From positions 1-7,585 of the forward strand of contig JAISHZ010000027.1 in the NCBI GenBank assembly GCA_031262285.1: a DNA stretch of 7,585 bases, in the 5' to 3' direction. Position numbers and translations under genes: made by a program. Shown piece by piece: positions 1 to 5,935 of this stretch. The DNA is from Lachnospiraceae bacterium. Its GTDB lineage: Bacteria; Bacillota_A; Clostridia; Lachnospirales; Lachnospiraceae. Below the pieces are notes generated by a model that was given only the letters and a program-made list of their open reading frames with translations, searched no databases and was not told where the DNA came from. The stretch's first letter is position 1. Every line of letters begins with the position of its first letter.

Positions 1-104
1 ACGCCCAGAGAGTCTAACACCCAAAACTCCCCCCGGCTCTGTGCGGTTCGTCCGGGATACATTGCCTTTACACGTAGATCGGCGAACGCGTAAATTATTA
101 CAAA
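1..104 (+). repeat. Dispersed ~100-bp repeat, copy R1
   Basis: This stretch matches the reverse complement of 5006-5108 at about 88% by hand count (12 differences in 104 columns, one of them a gap). It includes a 35-bp identical block at 34-68, matching 5041-5075. It may continue to the left beyond the window, because the match begins at base 1. The unit ends near the ACAAA at about 100-104. It points toward the GTPase gene at 219 and has no convincing open reading frame. I do not recognise the family. It does not resemble a tRNA or any riboswitch I know. Confidence 0.9.
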
Positions 105-127
105 ACAAATAACGATGGCAATCAAGA

Positions 128-193
128 CAATCAATTAGAAAAGCAAGGAATAGCGATGTTTGAAAGTAAGGGAACTTTCAAACGCTTTGATTG
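128..193 (+). promoter_or_regulatory. Leader dyad upstream of the GTPase gene, with a possible 12-codon leader ORF
   Basis: A perfect 10-bp inverted repeat (GTTTGAAAGT at 158-167, ACTTTCAAAC at 174-183) surrounds a 6-base loop, AAGGGA. Further pairing is possible outside it: AAAGC at 140-144 with GCTTT at 184-188, and CAATC at 128-132 with GATTG at 189-193. A tiny ORF at 156-194 (MFESKGTFKRFD, 12 codons) follows an AAGGAA ribosome binding site at 145-150 and runs through the dyad. It ends 24 bases before the GTPase start. The dyad could be an operator for a dimeric regulator or an RNA leader hairpin. No T-run follows it, so it is not a simple terminator. The dyad is certain; its function is inferred. 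Confidence 0.5.
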
Positions 194-218
194 ATACGCG
201 CGCAGACGGGAGCAAAAT

Positions 219-1148
219 ATGAAACCGGTTTTTATGATCAACGGCTTTTTGGAAAGTGGCAAAACGGAATTCATCACATATACCCTTACGCAACCATACT
301 TTCAGACGAAGGGTACCACATTATTGATTCTATGTGAAGAAGGAGAGCGGGAGTATACCCCTGAGTTACTTGCTTCCAGTCATACTGTTGTGGAAAAGAT
401 TGAAGAAGAAGCAGATTTTACACCTGCTACTTTAATCAATTTGGAAAAGAAACACAAACCCGGCAGAATCGTCATTGAATATAATGGAATGTGGAACTTT
501 AAAAATGTGAAATACCCATGGCATTGGAAACTTGAACAACAAATTACCATTATTGATGGATCAACATTCGTTCAATATTATACCAATATGCGTTCACTAC
601 TTGCAGAAATGATCCGAAATTCAGAAATGATCGTATTTAATCGCTGCGATAACGTCAAAGATTTGAATTCTTATAAACGAAATGTGAAAGCAGTGAATCC
701 CAAAGCGGAAATCATTTTTGAAGATGCCAACGGAGAAATCACACAAATCATGGAAGAAGATTTACCTTACGATATCCATCAAGATCAGATAACGATTACA
801 GAAGATAGCTTTGGCATATGGTATCTTGATGTTATGGATCAACCGGCGAGATATCTTGGCAAACAGATACAATTTGTCGGCATGGTGACAAAACCCGCTT
901 CTTTTCCGAAGCAGTTTTTCGTGCCGGGGCGAATGGCTATGACATGCTGTGCAGATGATATGGCATTTTTGGGATATGCGTGTCATTACCAAGCAGCAGA
1001 CGCACTGACAAACGGGGAATGGGTTGAAGTAACAGCGAACATACAGATGGAATATTTTGAACCCTATCAAGGAGAAGGTCCATTGCTATATGCCAAAAGG
1101 ATACGCAAGACGACGCCACCTAAGGAGGAAGTGATTCGGTTTGTATAA
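219..1148 (+). CDS. CobW/G3E-like P-loop GTPase fused to a YcgQ/DUF1980-like C-terminal domain
   Basis: The protein has 309 residues, probably cytosolic, with no signal peptide or membrane segment. The N-terminal half is a P-loop GTPase of the CobW (G3E) type: Walker A GFLESGKT at residues 9-16, an acidic EEGE motif at 40-43, a strand with IEYNG at 86-90, and NRCD at 141-144 in the NKxD base-recognition position. The Cys-rich GCxCC metal motif of typical CobW proteins is not seen. From about residue 198 the sequence resembles the C-terminal part of YcgQ/TIGR03943 proteins, with a beta-rich stretch and CCADD at 243-247. YcgQ-type proteins usually accompany a COG0701 permease, but none lies in this window. 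The ATG has a GGGAG site six bases upstream. A role in metal or transporter-linked homeostasis is inference from the families. Confidence 0.8.
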   Translation: MKPVFMINGFLESGKTEFITYTLTQPYFQTKGTTLLILCEEGEREYTPELLASSHTVVEKIEEEADFTPATLINLEKKHKPGRIVIEYNGMWNFKNVKYPWHWKLEQQITIIDGSTFVQYYTNMRSLLAEMIRNSEMIVFNRCDNVKDLNSYKRNVKAVNPKAEIIFEDANGEITQIMEEDLPYDIHQDQITITEDSFGIWYLDVMDQPARYLGKQIQFVGMVTKPASFPKQFFVPGRMAMTCCADDMAFLGYACHYQAADALTNGEWVEVTANIQMEYFEPYQGEGPLLYAKRIRKTTPPKEEVIRFV

Positions 1149-1166
1149 AGTTTATCTTACCGGCAA

Positions 1167-1202
1167 TTGATTTTACAGTCGGATATGTGATACTATATCT
1201 GA
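1167..1202 (+). promoter_or_regulatory. Candidate promoter with an overlapping dyad for the signalling cluster
   Basis: TTGATT at 1167-1172 and TACTAT at 1191-1196 are separated by 18 bases, a fair sigma-A-type pair with four of six matches in each box. An imperfect dyad overlaps the -10 box: TCGGATAT at 1179-1186 and ATATCTGA at 1195-1202, 8 bp with one G-T pair. This is where a repressor operator could sit. It lies about 60-100 bases upstream of the CheC/CheX-type gene, in the only sizeable gap (115 bp) after the GTPase gene. That suggests the signalling genes have their own transcription start. Confidence 0.4.
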
Positions 1203-1263
1203 CAAGAAGATTACTATTTTACACACAGATCATACATAAGCAATCACCGGGAGGAATCAAAGT

Positions 1264-2184
1264 ATGTTTGCGGTATACTTTGGACAGTATTTAACAGAAA
1301 AAGGATATATAACATTACGTGCGTATGAGACCGTGATGAAAGCAATGAAGTCAGTTCGGATTAAAATGGGTTTTCTCGCAGTGGAAGCCGGTTATATGAC
1401 GATGGAACAAGCTTCTTGGATGAATCGTTTACAAGCTCAAATAGATATGCGCTTCGGTGATTTGGCGAAAGAGCACGGATTGCTTACCGAAGAACAAATA
1501 CAAGAATTACTCCAAAAGCAAGGGAATCCATACTTACAATTCGTACAAACCCTTATTGAACGAGGGATCATGGATTTGGATAGTATATACCTGTCGTTGG
1601 ATGAATTTGCGGCGGAAAATGATTTTGATTCTGCGGACATGGAAGCTCTCAAAAGTGGAGAGTTAGATCGTATATGCCCGCTTTTTATCAGAGAATTGTC
1701 GCTACCCCCCAATTGGCAGGCGTATATAGGCATAGTCGCCAGAACCGCCTTGCGGTTGATTGATCGGGATATCAAGATAGAGAAAGCGTATCGAATCGAC
1801 GAATACGAAGCACCCTATATCGCGCGGCAAGATATCGAAGGAGATGACATCGTGGCAACGGCTTTTGCCGGAACCCAAGAAGGTATTTTAGGCATCGCCA
1901 GGCAGTATGCGCAAGAAGAGTTTCAAGAAGTAGATGAAGATGCCTTGGATGCTGTTTGTGAATTTTTAAATGTATGCAATGGCTTATATGTCAGCCATGA
2001 AAGTAGTACAGACAAAGAGTTGGAGTTATGTGTGCCGCAGATGTACAACGAGACAAGTGATCAAGGAACTGTCAAAGTAACAGCCGACGATCTGATTTGT
2101 ATACCGATGTATCTTTTTGCAAAACGGGTTGACCTTTTATTATCCTATAGCGGCAATGCTCAATTTAGGGTTCATACAAGGTGA
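1264..2184 (+). CDS. CheC/CheX-type phosphatase with N-terminal MshEN-like repeats
   Basis: This 306-residue protein looks soluble. Residues about 145-300 resemble the CheC/CheX phosphatase fold that dephosphorylates CheY-P. The signature [D/S]xxxExxN is present as D229, E233, N236, followed by G240, with P258 close to the proline spacing of the CheC consensus. The N-terminal 115 residues consist of four tandem units starting at residues 5, 34, 63 and 92, exactly 29 apart. Their pattern is F/M-G-x6-G-hydrophobic-hydrophobic, with Gln at position 24 in the second and third. The third (63-86) closely fits the 24-residue MshEN motif known from c-di-GMP-binding ATPases. The ATG follows GGGAGG at about 1249-1254. 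The CheY-like gene begins 44 bases downstream and is the obvious phosphatase substrate. Family assignment of the C-terminal half is fairly firm; nucleotide binding is inferred. Confidence 0.75.
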   Translation: MFAVYFGQYLTEKGYITLRAYETVMKAMKSVRIKMGFLAVEAGYMTMEQASWMNRLQAQIDMRFGDLAKEHGLLTEEQIQELLQKQGNPYLQFVQTLIERGIMDLDSIYLSLDEFAAENDFDSADMEALKSGELDRICPLFIRELSLPPNWQAYIGIVARTALRLIDRDIKIEKAYRIDEYEAPYIARQDIEGDDIVATAFAGTQEGILGIARQYAQEEFQEVDEDALDAVCEFLNVCNGLYVSHESSTDKELELCVPQMYNETSDQGTVKVTADDLICIPMYLFAKRVDLLLSYSGNAQFRVHTR

Positions 2185-2228
2185 ATGATGACTCTATGAG
2201 GAAAGAAACTACCGGAGGTGAGTGAAGT

Positions 2229-2594
2229 ATGGCAGGAATTTTGATCGTGGATGATTCCAGAACTTCAAGAAAGATTTTAAGAGGTGTCTTGGAGAGCGCG
2301 GGATTTACAGTAGTCGGAGAAGCGACCAACGGAGAGGAAGGCTTTGAAAAATATTGTACGCTACAGCCGGATCTGGTGACGATGGATGTCACTATGCCGC
2401 AAGTAGACGGATTGGCTGCTTTAGAGAAAATCCGACAGTATGATCCTCACGCGAAAGTGATTATGGTAACGGCAGCAGGACAAACCAAAAAGATTGCAAC
2501 AGCAGTACGGCTTGGAGCAGTGGAATATATTACAAAACCGTTCGAGGCTCAAGAGATAGAAGCAATGATTTGCAAAGTGCTTTCACACATCTAA
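2229..2594 (+). CDS. Single-domain CheY-like response regulator
   Basis: The protein has 121 residues, a complete receiver domain and no output domain. Conserved positions are all visible: the acidic pair D8-D9, phospho-acceptor D53 in the TMDVTMP stretch, T81, the aromatic switch Y100, and K103 in the TKPF motif. It would be phosphorylated by a histidine kinase, which is not encoded here, and would act through protein-protein contact. A strong ribosome binding site (GGAGGTG at 2214-2220) precedes the ATG. The gene lies between a CheC/CheX-type phosphatase and a GGDEF-EAL protein, with gaps of 44 and 36 bases, so the three are probably co-transcribed. The context suggests a signalling role tied to cyclic di-GMP, or chemotaxis-like adaptation. 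I leave the symbol blank because cheY identity as a flagellar regulator is not shown. Confidence 0.93.
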   Translation: MAGILIVDDSRTSRKILRGVLESAGFTVVGEATNGEEGFEKYCTLQPDLVTMDVTMPQVDGLAALEKIRQYDPHAKVIMVTAAGQTKKIATAVRLGAVEYITKPFEAQEIEAMICKVLSHI

Positions 2595-2630
2595 ACTTCA
2601 TTCACTGTCGAAAAGGAGAGGAGGGCGCGT

Positions 2631-3974
2631 ATGTCAGGGGCATCGAGAGCATCCCATTGGGGATCCAAGGCGAAAGATGAAGAAATAGCGTATTATGAGT
2701 ATTACAATCGTGATTTGGACATACCGAACAGTTTAAAACTCTATAAGGATCTAGGTCAAAAATTATCTACTTCTTTTCTATCTTTTATGCACATCAAAGG
2801 ATTGGGTGAGATTCACAATGTATATGGCAGAGAGGCAGGCAATCGACTTCTTTACCAAATCGTTGTATGGTTACGCCAACATGAGAAAAAATTAAATTTT
2901 TCTCTTTATTCCATCAAAGAAAAGCATTTTGCCCTTTTATTTCATGGTATTCCACAAGAAGATGCCATAGAATATACCAATCAAATATTCAAACGATTTG
3001 ATGCCTTTTGGGAGATTGATCGGAACAATCAAGCAGAAAAAATCTACTGTCGCGCCGCTATGGGAATCGCACCGATCGAAATACCGCCGGATTCGCATAT
3101 GGATTTATTGGACTTGATTGAGCGAATTGAATATTTTGCAAACAAAGAAAGCAGGCTGATATTCTACGACGCAGCGAAAACACTGCAATATGAGACACGC
3201 ATCAAATTCAAACACGCGCTAAAAGAAAGTATTTTGAATGATATGCAGGGATTTCACTTGGTTTTTCAGCCTCTTGTGGATGCGGACAATTCAAAGTGGA
3301 TGGGATTAGAAGCGCTTTGCAGGTGGGAAAGCCCGGAAGTTGGCGAAGTAGAGCCTAGTATTTTTATTGAAGAAGCGGAAAAAATGGGTCTGATTCATCT
3401 GTTAGGGAATTGGATCTTTGAGCAAGCGATTAGTCAAGTCAAACAATGGAAGTTAGATAAGTTGGATTTGTTTTTCCTCTTTTTGAATCTCTCGACAGTA
3501 CAGCTTAGGGATTACGATATGTTGGACAAATTGATGGTAGTCCTAAACAGCTATGATTTTCCACCATACAAATTGGTATTGGATATCAAAGGAACACCCG
3601 GCTTTCAATATGATGAGAAGATCACGGATTTCTTACAACAAATTCAAATGAATGGGATTACCTTATCATTGGAGGATTTTGAAGTCGGAAGAGCTGCTTT
3701 TTCCAATATTCGCAATCTTCCTGTCTATGTGGTAAAGACGGACAGAGAGTTTATCAACGGCTTGGAAACAGATCTCTTTACGCAGCGAACCTTGCAATTA
3801 ATGGTGGAGTATGCGCATGCCACAGGGTTAATCGTCGTAGCAGAGGGAGTAGAGACAGAAGAGCAGCTAAGGATCGTGTCCGAAAAAGGCGCCAACTTGA
3901 TCCAAGGTTTTTGGTGTTGTCGCCCTTTAAGTAAACCGGAGGTGGAGGATAGGTTGTATATGTTCCACAAGTAA
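2631..3974 (+). CDS. Degenerate GGDEF-EAL domain protein (c-di-GMP signalling)
   Basis: The 447-residue protein is predicted cytosolic, with no membrane segment. Residues about 45-180 form a diguanylate-cyclase-like domain in which the GGDEF signature is replaced by KEKHF at 96-100, so cyclase activity is not expected. Residues about 195-440 form an EAL domain. Retained positions are E227-A-L, N286 in the NLS motif, K369, D371 and E405 in the AEGVET motif, with Q412. Two metal-site positions are changed: the Glu of the usual LEITE stretch appears as D318, and the DDFG motif reads EDFE (348-351). The changes are conservative, so weak phosphodiesterase activity is possible, but a c-di-GMP receptor role or a purely protein-binding role fits as well. 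A very strong purine-rich ribosome binding site lies at 2612-2624. It is the last gene of the receiver cluster. No clear terminator follows. Confidence 0.9.
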   Translation: MSGASRASHWGSKAKDEEIAYYEYYNRDLDIPNSLKLYKDLGQKLSTSFLSFMHIKGLGEIHNVYGREAGNRLLYQIVVWLRQHEKKLNFSLYSIKEKHFALLFHGIPQEDAIEYTNQIFKRFDAFWEIDRNNQAEKIYCRAAMGIAPIEIPPDSHMDLLDLIERIEYFANKESRLIFYDAAKTLQYETRIKFKHALKESILNDMQGFHLVFQPLVDADNSKWMGLEALCRWESPEVGEVEPSIFIEEAEKMGLIHLLGNWIFEQAISQVKQWKLDKLDLFFLFLNLSTVQLRDYDMLDKLMVVLNSYDFPPYKLVLDIKGTPGFQYDEKITDFLQQIQMNGITLSLEDFEVGRAAFSNIRNLPVYVVKTDREFINGLETDLFTQRTLQLMVEYAHATGLIVVAEGVETEEQLRIVSEKGANLIQGFWCCRPLSKPEVEDRLYMFHK

Positions 3975-4037
3975 CGCTGCGATTCACGTGACTATGTTCC
4001 CACCTATCTTGGAATTACACAAAGCATCTTCTCTTTT

Positions 4038-4955
4038 TTATTTTAGGAATCCATTGATGATCTGTTCTTCCGCTTCTTTTTCCGTAAGACCGAGCGTCAT
4101 CAATTTGATCAATTGCTCACCGGCTATTTTGCCGATGGCTGCTTCGTGAATCAAGGAAGCGTCGGGATGGTTGGCGCTGATTTGTGGGATGGCGCTGATT
4201 TTGGCTTCGTCCATGATGATGGCATCGCATTCGGAATGACCGCTGCAGAGGTTGTTCCCATCGATTTGCGCTAGGAAACATTGTACGGAATGATCGCGTG
4301 CAACCGAACGTGACACCACATTCGCACTGCTATGATAGCCGTCCAAAGACACACAAAAAGAGGTCTTTGCGGTTTGATCGCCGTGCGTCATCAGTTTCTC
4401 TGTGACGAGCAAAGTCGCATGATCCGCCAGCGTTGCTGTGGTGGAGCGAACTGTCGAATCGACTCCTTTGATCTGAACTGTCTCCATTTCTAAAAAGCTA
4501 TTTGGCTCTAAATGAGCGACCGTCTGCGGATTCATGATGCGTTGTCCTTTGCCGTCGCCGCTGCCGTAATGCTTTTCTACATAACGAACACGCGAATTTT
4601 GCTTAATATGGAAGGTATGAATCCCATCATGACGGCTCGTGTCATCACCACTGTTGTGGATACCGCAACCGGCGATAATGGTTACGTCGCAGTTTTCTCC
4701 AATATAAAAATCGTTGTACACCATTTCCGTAAGACCGCTTTGACTTAATACAACCGGTATGTGTACACTTTGCTTCTTCGTATCGTCTTTGATGATGATA
4801 TCAATACCGGATCGATCGGTTTTGGTTACGATGTCAATATTGGCTGTGGTCGCCCGCGCAGTGCTTTTACCGTTTGCGCGGATATTGTAAGCTCCGGTAG
4901 GAATCTCATGAAGATCTGCTACTTTCTCCAGTAACATTTTTTGTATCTCGTCCAT
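4038..4955 (-). CDS. SufB/SufD-family Fe-S cluster assembly protein (minimal SUF type), no adjacent SufC
   Basis: The protein has 305 residues, much shorter than E. coli SufB, as in the minimal SufBC systems of anaerobes and archaea. It would be the scaffold partner of the SufC ATPase in Fe-S cluster building. The core beta-helix region ends in the diagnostic C-terminal block: CSGHSECD at 237-244, an IPQISANH stretch, HEAAIGKI at 270-277, and a helical end with GLTEKEAEE. C243 and E271 appear to match the functional Cys405 and Glu434 of E. coli SufB (alignment by eye). I chose the ATG at 4955, which has a TAGGAG site seven bases upstream. A TTG at 4973 would add six residues but would put that site inside the gene. 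sufC is normally next door, but here repeat DNA lies upstream and the convergent EAL gene downstream. Confidence 0.85.
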   Translation of the reverse strand: MDEIQKMLLEKVADLHEIPTGAYNIRANGKSTARATTANIDIVTKTDRSGIDIIIKDDTKKQSVHIPVVLSQSGLTEMVYNDFYIGENCDVTIIAGCGIHNSGDDTSRHDGIHTFHIKQNSRVRYVEKHYGSGDGKGQRIMNPQTVAHLEPNSFLEMETVQIKGVDSTVRSTTATLADHATLLVTEKLMTHGDQTAKTSFCVSLDGYHSSANVVSRSVARDHSVQCFLAQIDGNNLCSGHSECDAIIMDEAKISAIPQISANHPDASLIHEAAIGKIAGEQLIKLMTLGLTEKEAEEQIINGFLK

Positions 4956-5005
4956 AAAACATCTCCTATTCAAAATTCTCGATATTCACAACAGTCTGTT
5001 TTCTA

Positions 5006-5108
5006 TTTGTTACAATTTACACGTTCGCCAATCTACGTTTAAGGCAATGTATCCCGGACGAACCGCACAGAGCCGAGAGGCATTTGGGGTGTTAGACTCT
5101 CTGAGCGT
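5006..5108 (-). repeat. Dispersed ~100-bp repeat, copy R2
   Basis: This is an inverted copy of R1 (about 88% by hand count). It points toward the SufB-like gene, whose start lies about 50 bases beyond its end. Its segment 5061-5093 is a perfect 33-bp inverted match to 5188-5220 in copy R3. R1 and R2 share the same middle portion, whereas R3 has a different one. The stretch 4974-5301 holds no credible gene. It contains only R2, R3 and the hairpin between them. Confidence 0.9.
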
Positions 5109-5183
5109 TCCGATGAGCCCAGAACAGTGAAAATGCGCGCACAAGCAAGCGCTCATTTTCACTAGGTCTCATCTCCACAGAAC
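5107..5183. repeat. Central hairpin of the R2/R3 palindrome
   Basis: The arms 5126-5140 and 5149-5163 pair over 15 bp with a single mismatch (5136/5153) around an 8-base loop, ACAAGCAA. Shorter paired segments lie outside: GATGAG at 5112-5117 with CTCATC at 5168-5173, and GTTC at 5107-5110 with GAAC at 5180-5183. With the 33-bp R2/R3 arms beyond, this makes one nested fold running from about 5061 to 5220. No T-run follows on either strand within the hairpin, so it is not a standard intrinsic terminator. Confidence 0.85.
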
Positions 5184-5274
5184 GTATAACACCCCAAATG
5201 CCTCTCGGCTCTGTGCGGTTCTGTGCATCGACAATCGATAAACGTAGATCGGCGAACCCGTGAAATGTAACAAA
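5180..5274 (+). repeat. Dispersed ~100-bp repeat, copy R3 with divergent core
   Basis: It shares two blocks with R2: 33 identical bases at 5188-5220, and AAACGTAGATCGGCGAAC at about 5240-5257 with one difference. It also shares a TGTAACAAA-like end near 5265-5274. The roughly 20 bases between the blocks (5221-5239) differ completely from R1/R2 and contain a small hairpin, ATCGA-CAA-TCGAT, at about 5227-5239. It points toward the YdbC-like gene, but the clear promoter of that gene lies downstream of the repeat. Confidence 0.85.
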
Positions 5275-5301
5275 CAATGGTAGCAAAATTTGAAAATGCT
5301 A

Positions 5302-5330
5302 TTGACAAAGTAAATTCTGTTCATTAAAAT
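5302..5330 (+). promoter_or_regulatory. Sigma-A-type promoter for the YdbC/PC4-like gene
   Basis: A perfect TTGACA -35 box at 5302-5307 and a TAAAAT -10 box at 5325-5330 are separated by 17 bases. Transcription would start near 5337, giving a leader of about 170 bases before the YdbC-like start codon. The leader holds one small hairpin (GGCAG at 5407-5411, CTGCC at 5415-5419). I see no known riboswitch in it. Confidence 0.75.
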
Positions 5331-5507
5331 GTCAATACTCGAATGAAGTTTTTCGACGATACATTCATGGATCTATTTTTTCACTCTCATTTCGATGTAC
5401 TTTCTCGGCAGTTTCTGCCAAAATATTTCATTTTGCGATTTGGTGGAAATAAAACAATCAATATCAATCAACCTACAAAATCAAAAATTATAAGGAGGAC
5501 TTGTATT

Positions 5508-5729
5508 ATGGCTGAAATTTCATTTGAAATCAAAGAAACGATAGGTGTACTTTCGGAGAGTAAACGAGGTTGGACAAAAGAAGTTAATATGGTAAGTTTG
5601 AACGGACGAGATGCGAAGATAGATATCCGCGAATGGGATGCGACCCATGAAAAGATGGGGAAGGGGTTGACTTTTACATCGGAAGAGGTACTGAAATTAA
5701 GAGAATTATTAAATAACATCGAATTGTAA
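5508..5729 (+). CDS. YdbC/PC4-like single-stranded nucleic-acid-binding protein
   Basis: A small protein of 73 residues resembling the bacterial YdbC family, which has the fold of the transcription coactivator PC4 (p15) and binds single-stranded DNA as a dimer. Typical features are the start MAEISFEIKETIGVLSES, the W22 region, the strand KIDIREWD at 37-44, HEKMGKG at 47-53, and a C-terminal helix rich in Leu and Glu. The start at 5508 is supported by AAGGAGG at 5492-5498. An in-frame ATG at 5343 would add 55 residues, but it has no ribosome binding site and sits only 12 bases past the -10 box. The gene looks monocistronic. No convincing terminator follows. Confidence 0.88.
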   Translation: MAEISFEIKETIGVLSESKRGWTKEVNMVSLNGRDAKIDIREWDATHEKMGKGLTFTSEEVLKLRELLNNIEL

Positions 5730-5827
5730 ATTTTACTATGTACACTATATTGTGTTAATAAAAGTTTTCGTTTTTTGCAAGCAATACTGAGATGGCGACT
5801 AATGATCCTCAACAGTATATGCGTAAT

Positions 5828-5935
5828 TCATATAATCAAACCATAGGTATCCGAACCGTTTTTCTTGGTGTCTTCAAGGACAGTATCAAGAACGAATATA
5901 TTGCCATGAATATCAGCGATCAATGCGATTTTCAT
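5828..5935 (-). pseudogene. Metallophosphoesterase N-terminal remnant
   Basis: A minus-strand reading frame of 35 codons begins at 5935 behind an AAGGAGG site at about 5942-5948. It opens with MKIALIADIHGN, the standard first strand and D-x-H metal motif of calcineurin-like phosphoesterases. It continues through VLDTVLEDTKKNGSDTYG and then stops where the family would have its LGD motif. Intact members usually have 150 or more residues, and I see no continuation in any frame down to 5730. This is therefore a truncated remnant, possibly still translated as a short peptide. Its start overlaps the stop of the upstream remnant (ATGA), as in an operon. Confidence 0.7.

Noticed and set aside
12..18. 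Integron attC-like site (GTCTAAC in R1/R2, GTTAGAC at 5091-5097)
   Set aside because: The heptamer fits the RYYYAAC half-site pattern, but no matching GTTRRRY lies at the proper distance within a unit, the inverted pair faces the wrong way, and no integrase is present.
1..104. Riboswitch (for example c-di-GMP, given the EAL gene) or tRNA in the repeat
   Set aside because: No c-di-GMP riboswitch core is recognisable, and the GGTTCG stretch lacks a matching T-stem and cloverleaf.
3975..4037. Bidirectional terminator between the EAL and SufB-like genes
   Set aside because: There is a T-rich tract near 4030-4044 and a palindrome TCACGTGA at 3984-3991, but no stable stem directly before a T-run on either strand.
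4512..4748. Plus-strand ORF inside the SufB-like gene
   Set aside because: It is antisense to a well-supported coding region, has no ribosome binding site and resembles no known family.
4956..4973. TTG start of the SufB-like protein at 4973
   Set aside because: The six added codons overlap the TAGGAG site that serves the ATG at 4955.
1..5274. Known transposon or IS with terminal inverted repeats
   Set aside because: The repeats are inverted and flanking, but there is no transposase, and target duplications cannot be checked because the left end is at the window edge.
5092..5286. Minus-strand ORF of 64 codons across R2/R3
   Set aside because: It lies wholly in the palindromic repeat region, has no family resemblance and no good ribosome binding site. 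Its frame is a by-product of the repeat.
5343..5507. N-terminal extension of the YdbC-like protein from an ATG at 5343
   Set aside because: There is no ribosome binding site, it lies only 12 bases past the -10 box, and the added residues do not resemble the family, while 5508 has AAGGAGG and the standard N-terminus.
5740..5777. Intrinsic terminator after the YdbC-like gene
   Set aside because: The only stem near the T-runs is four base pairs (ACAC/GTGT), too weak to call.
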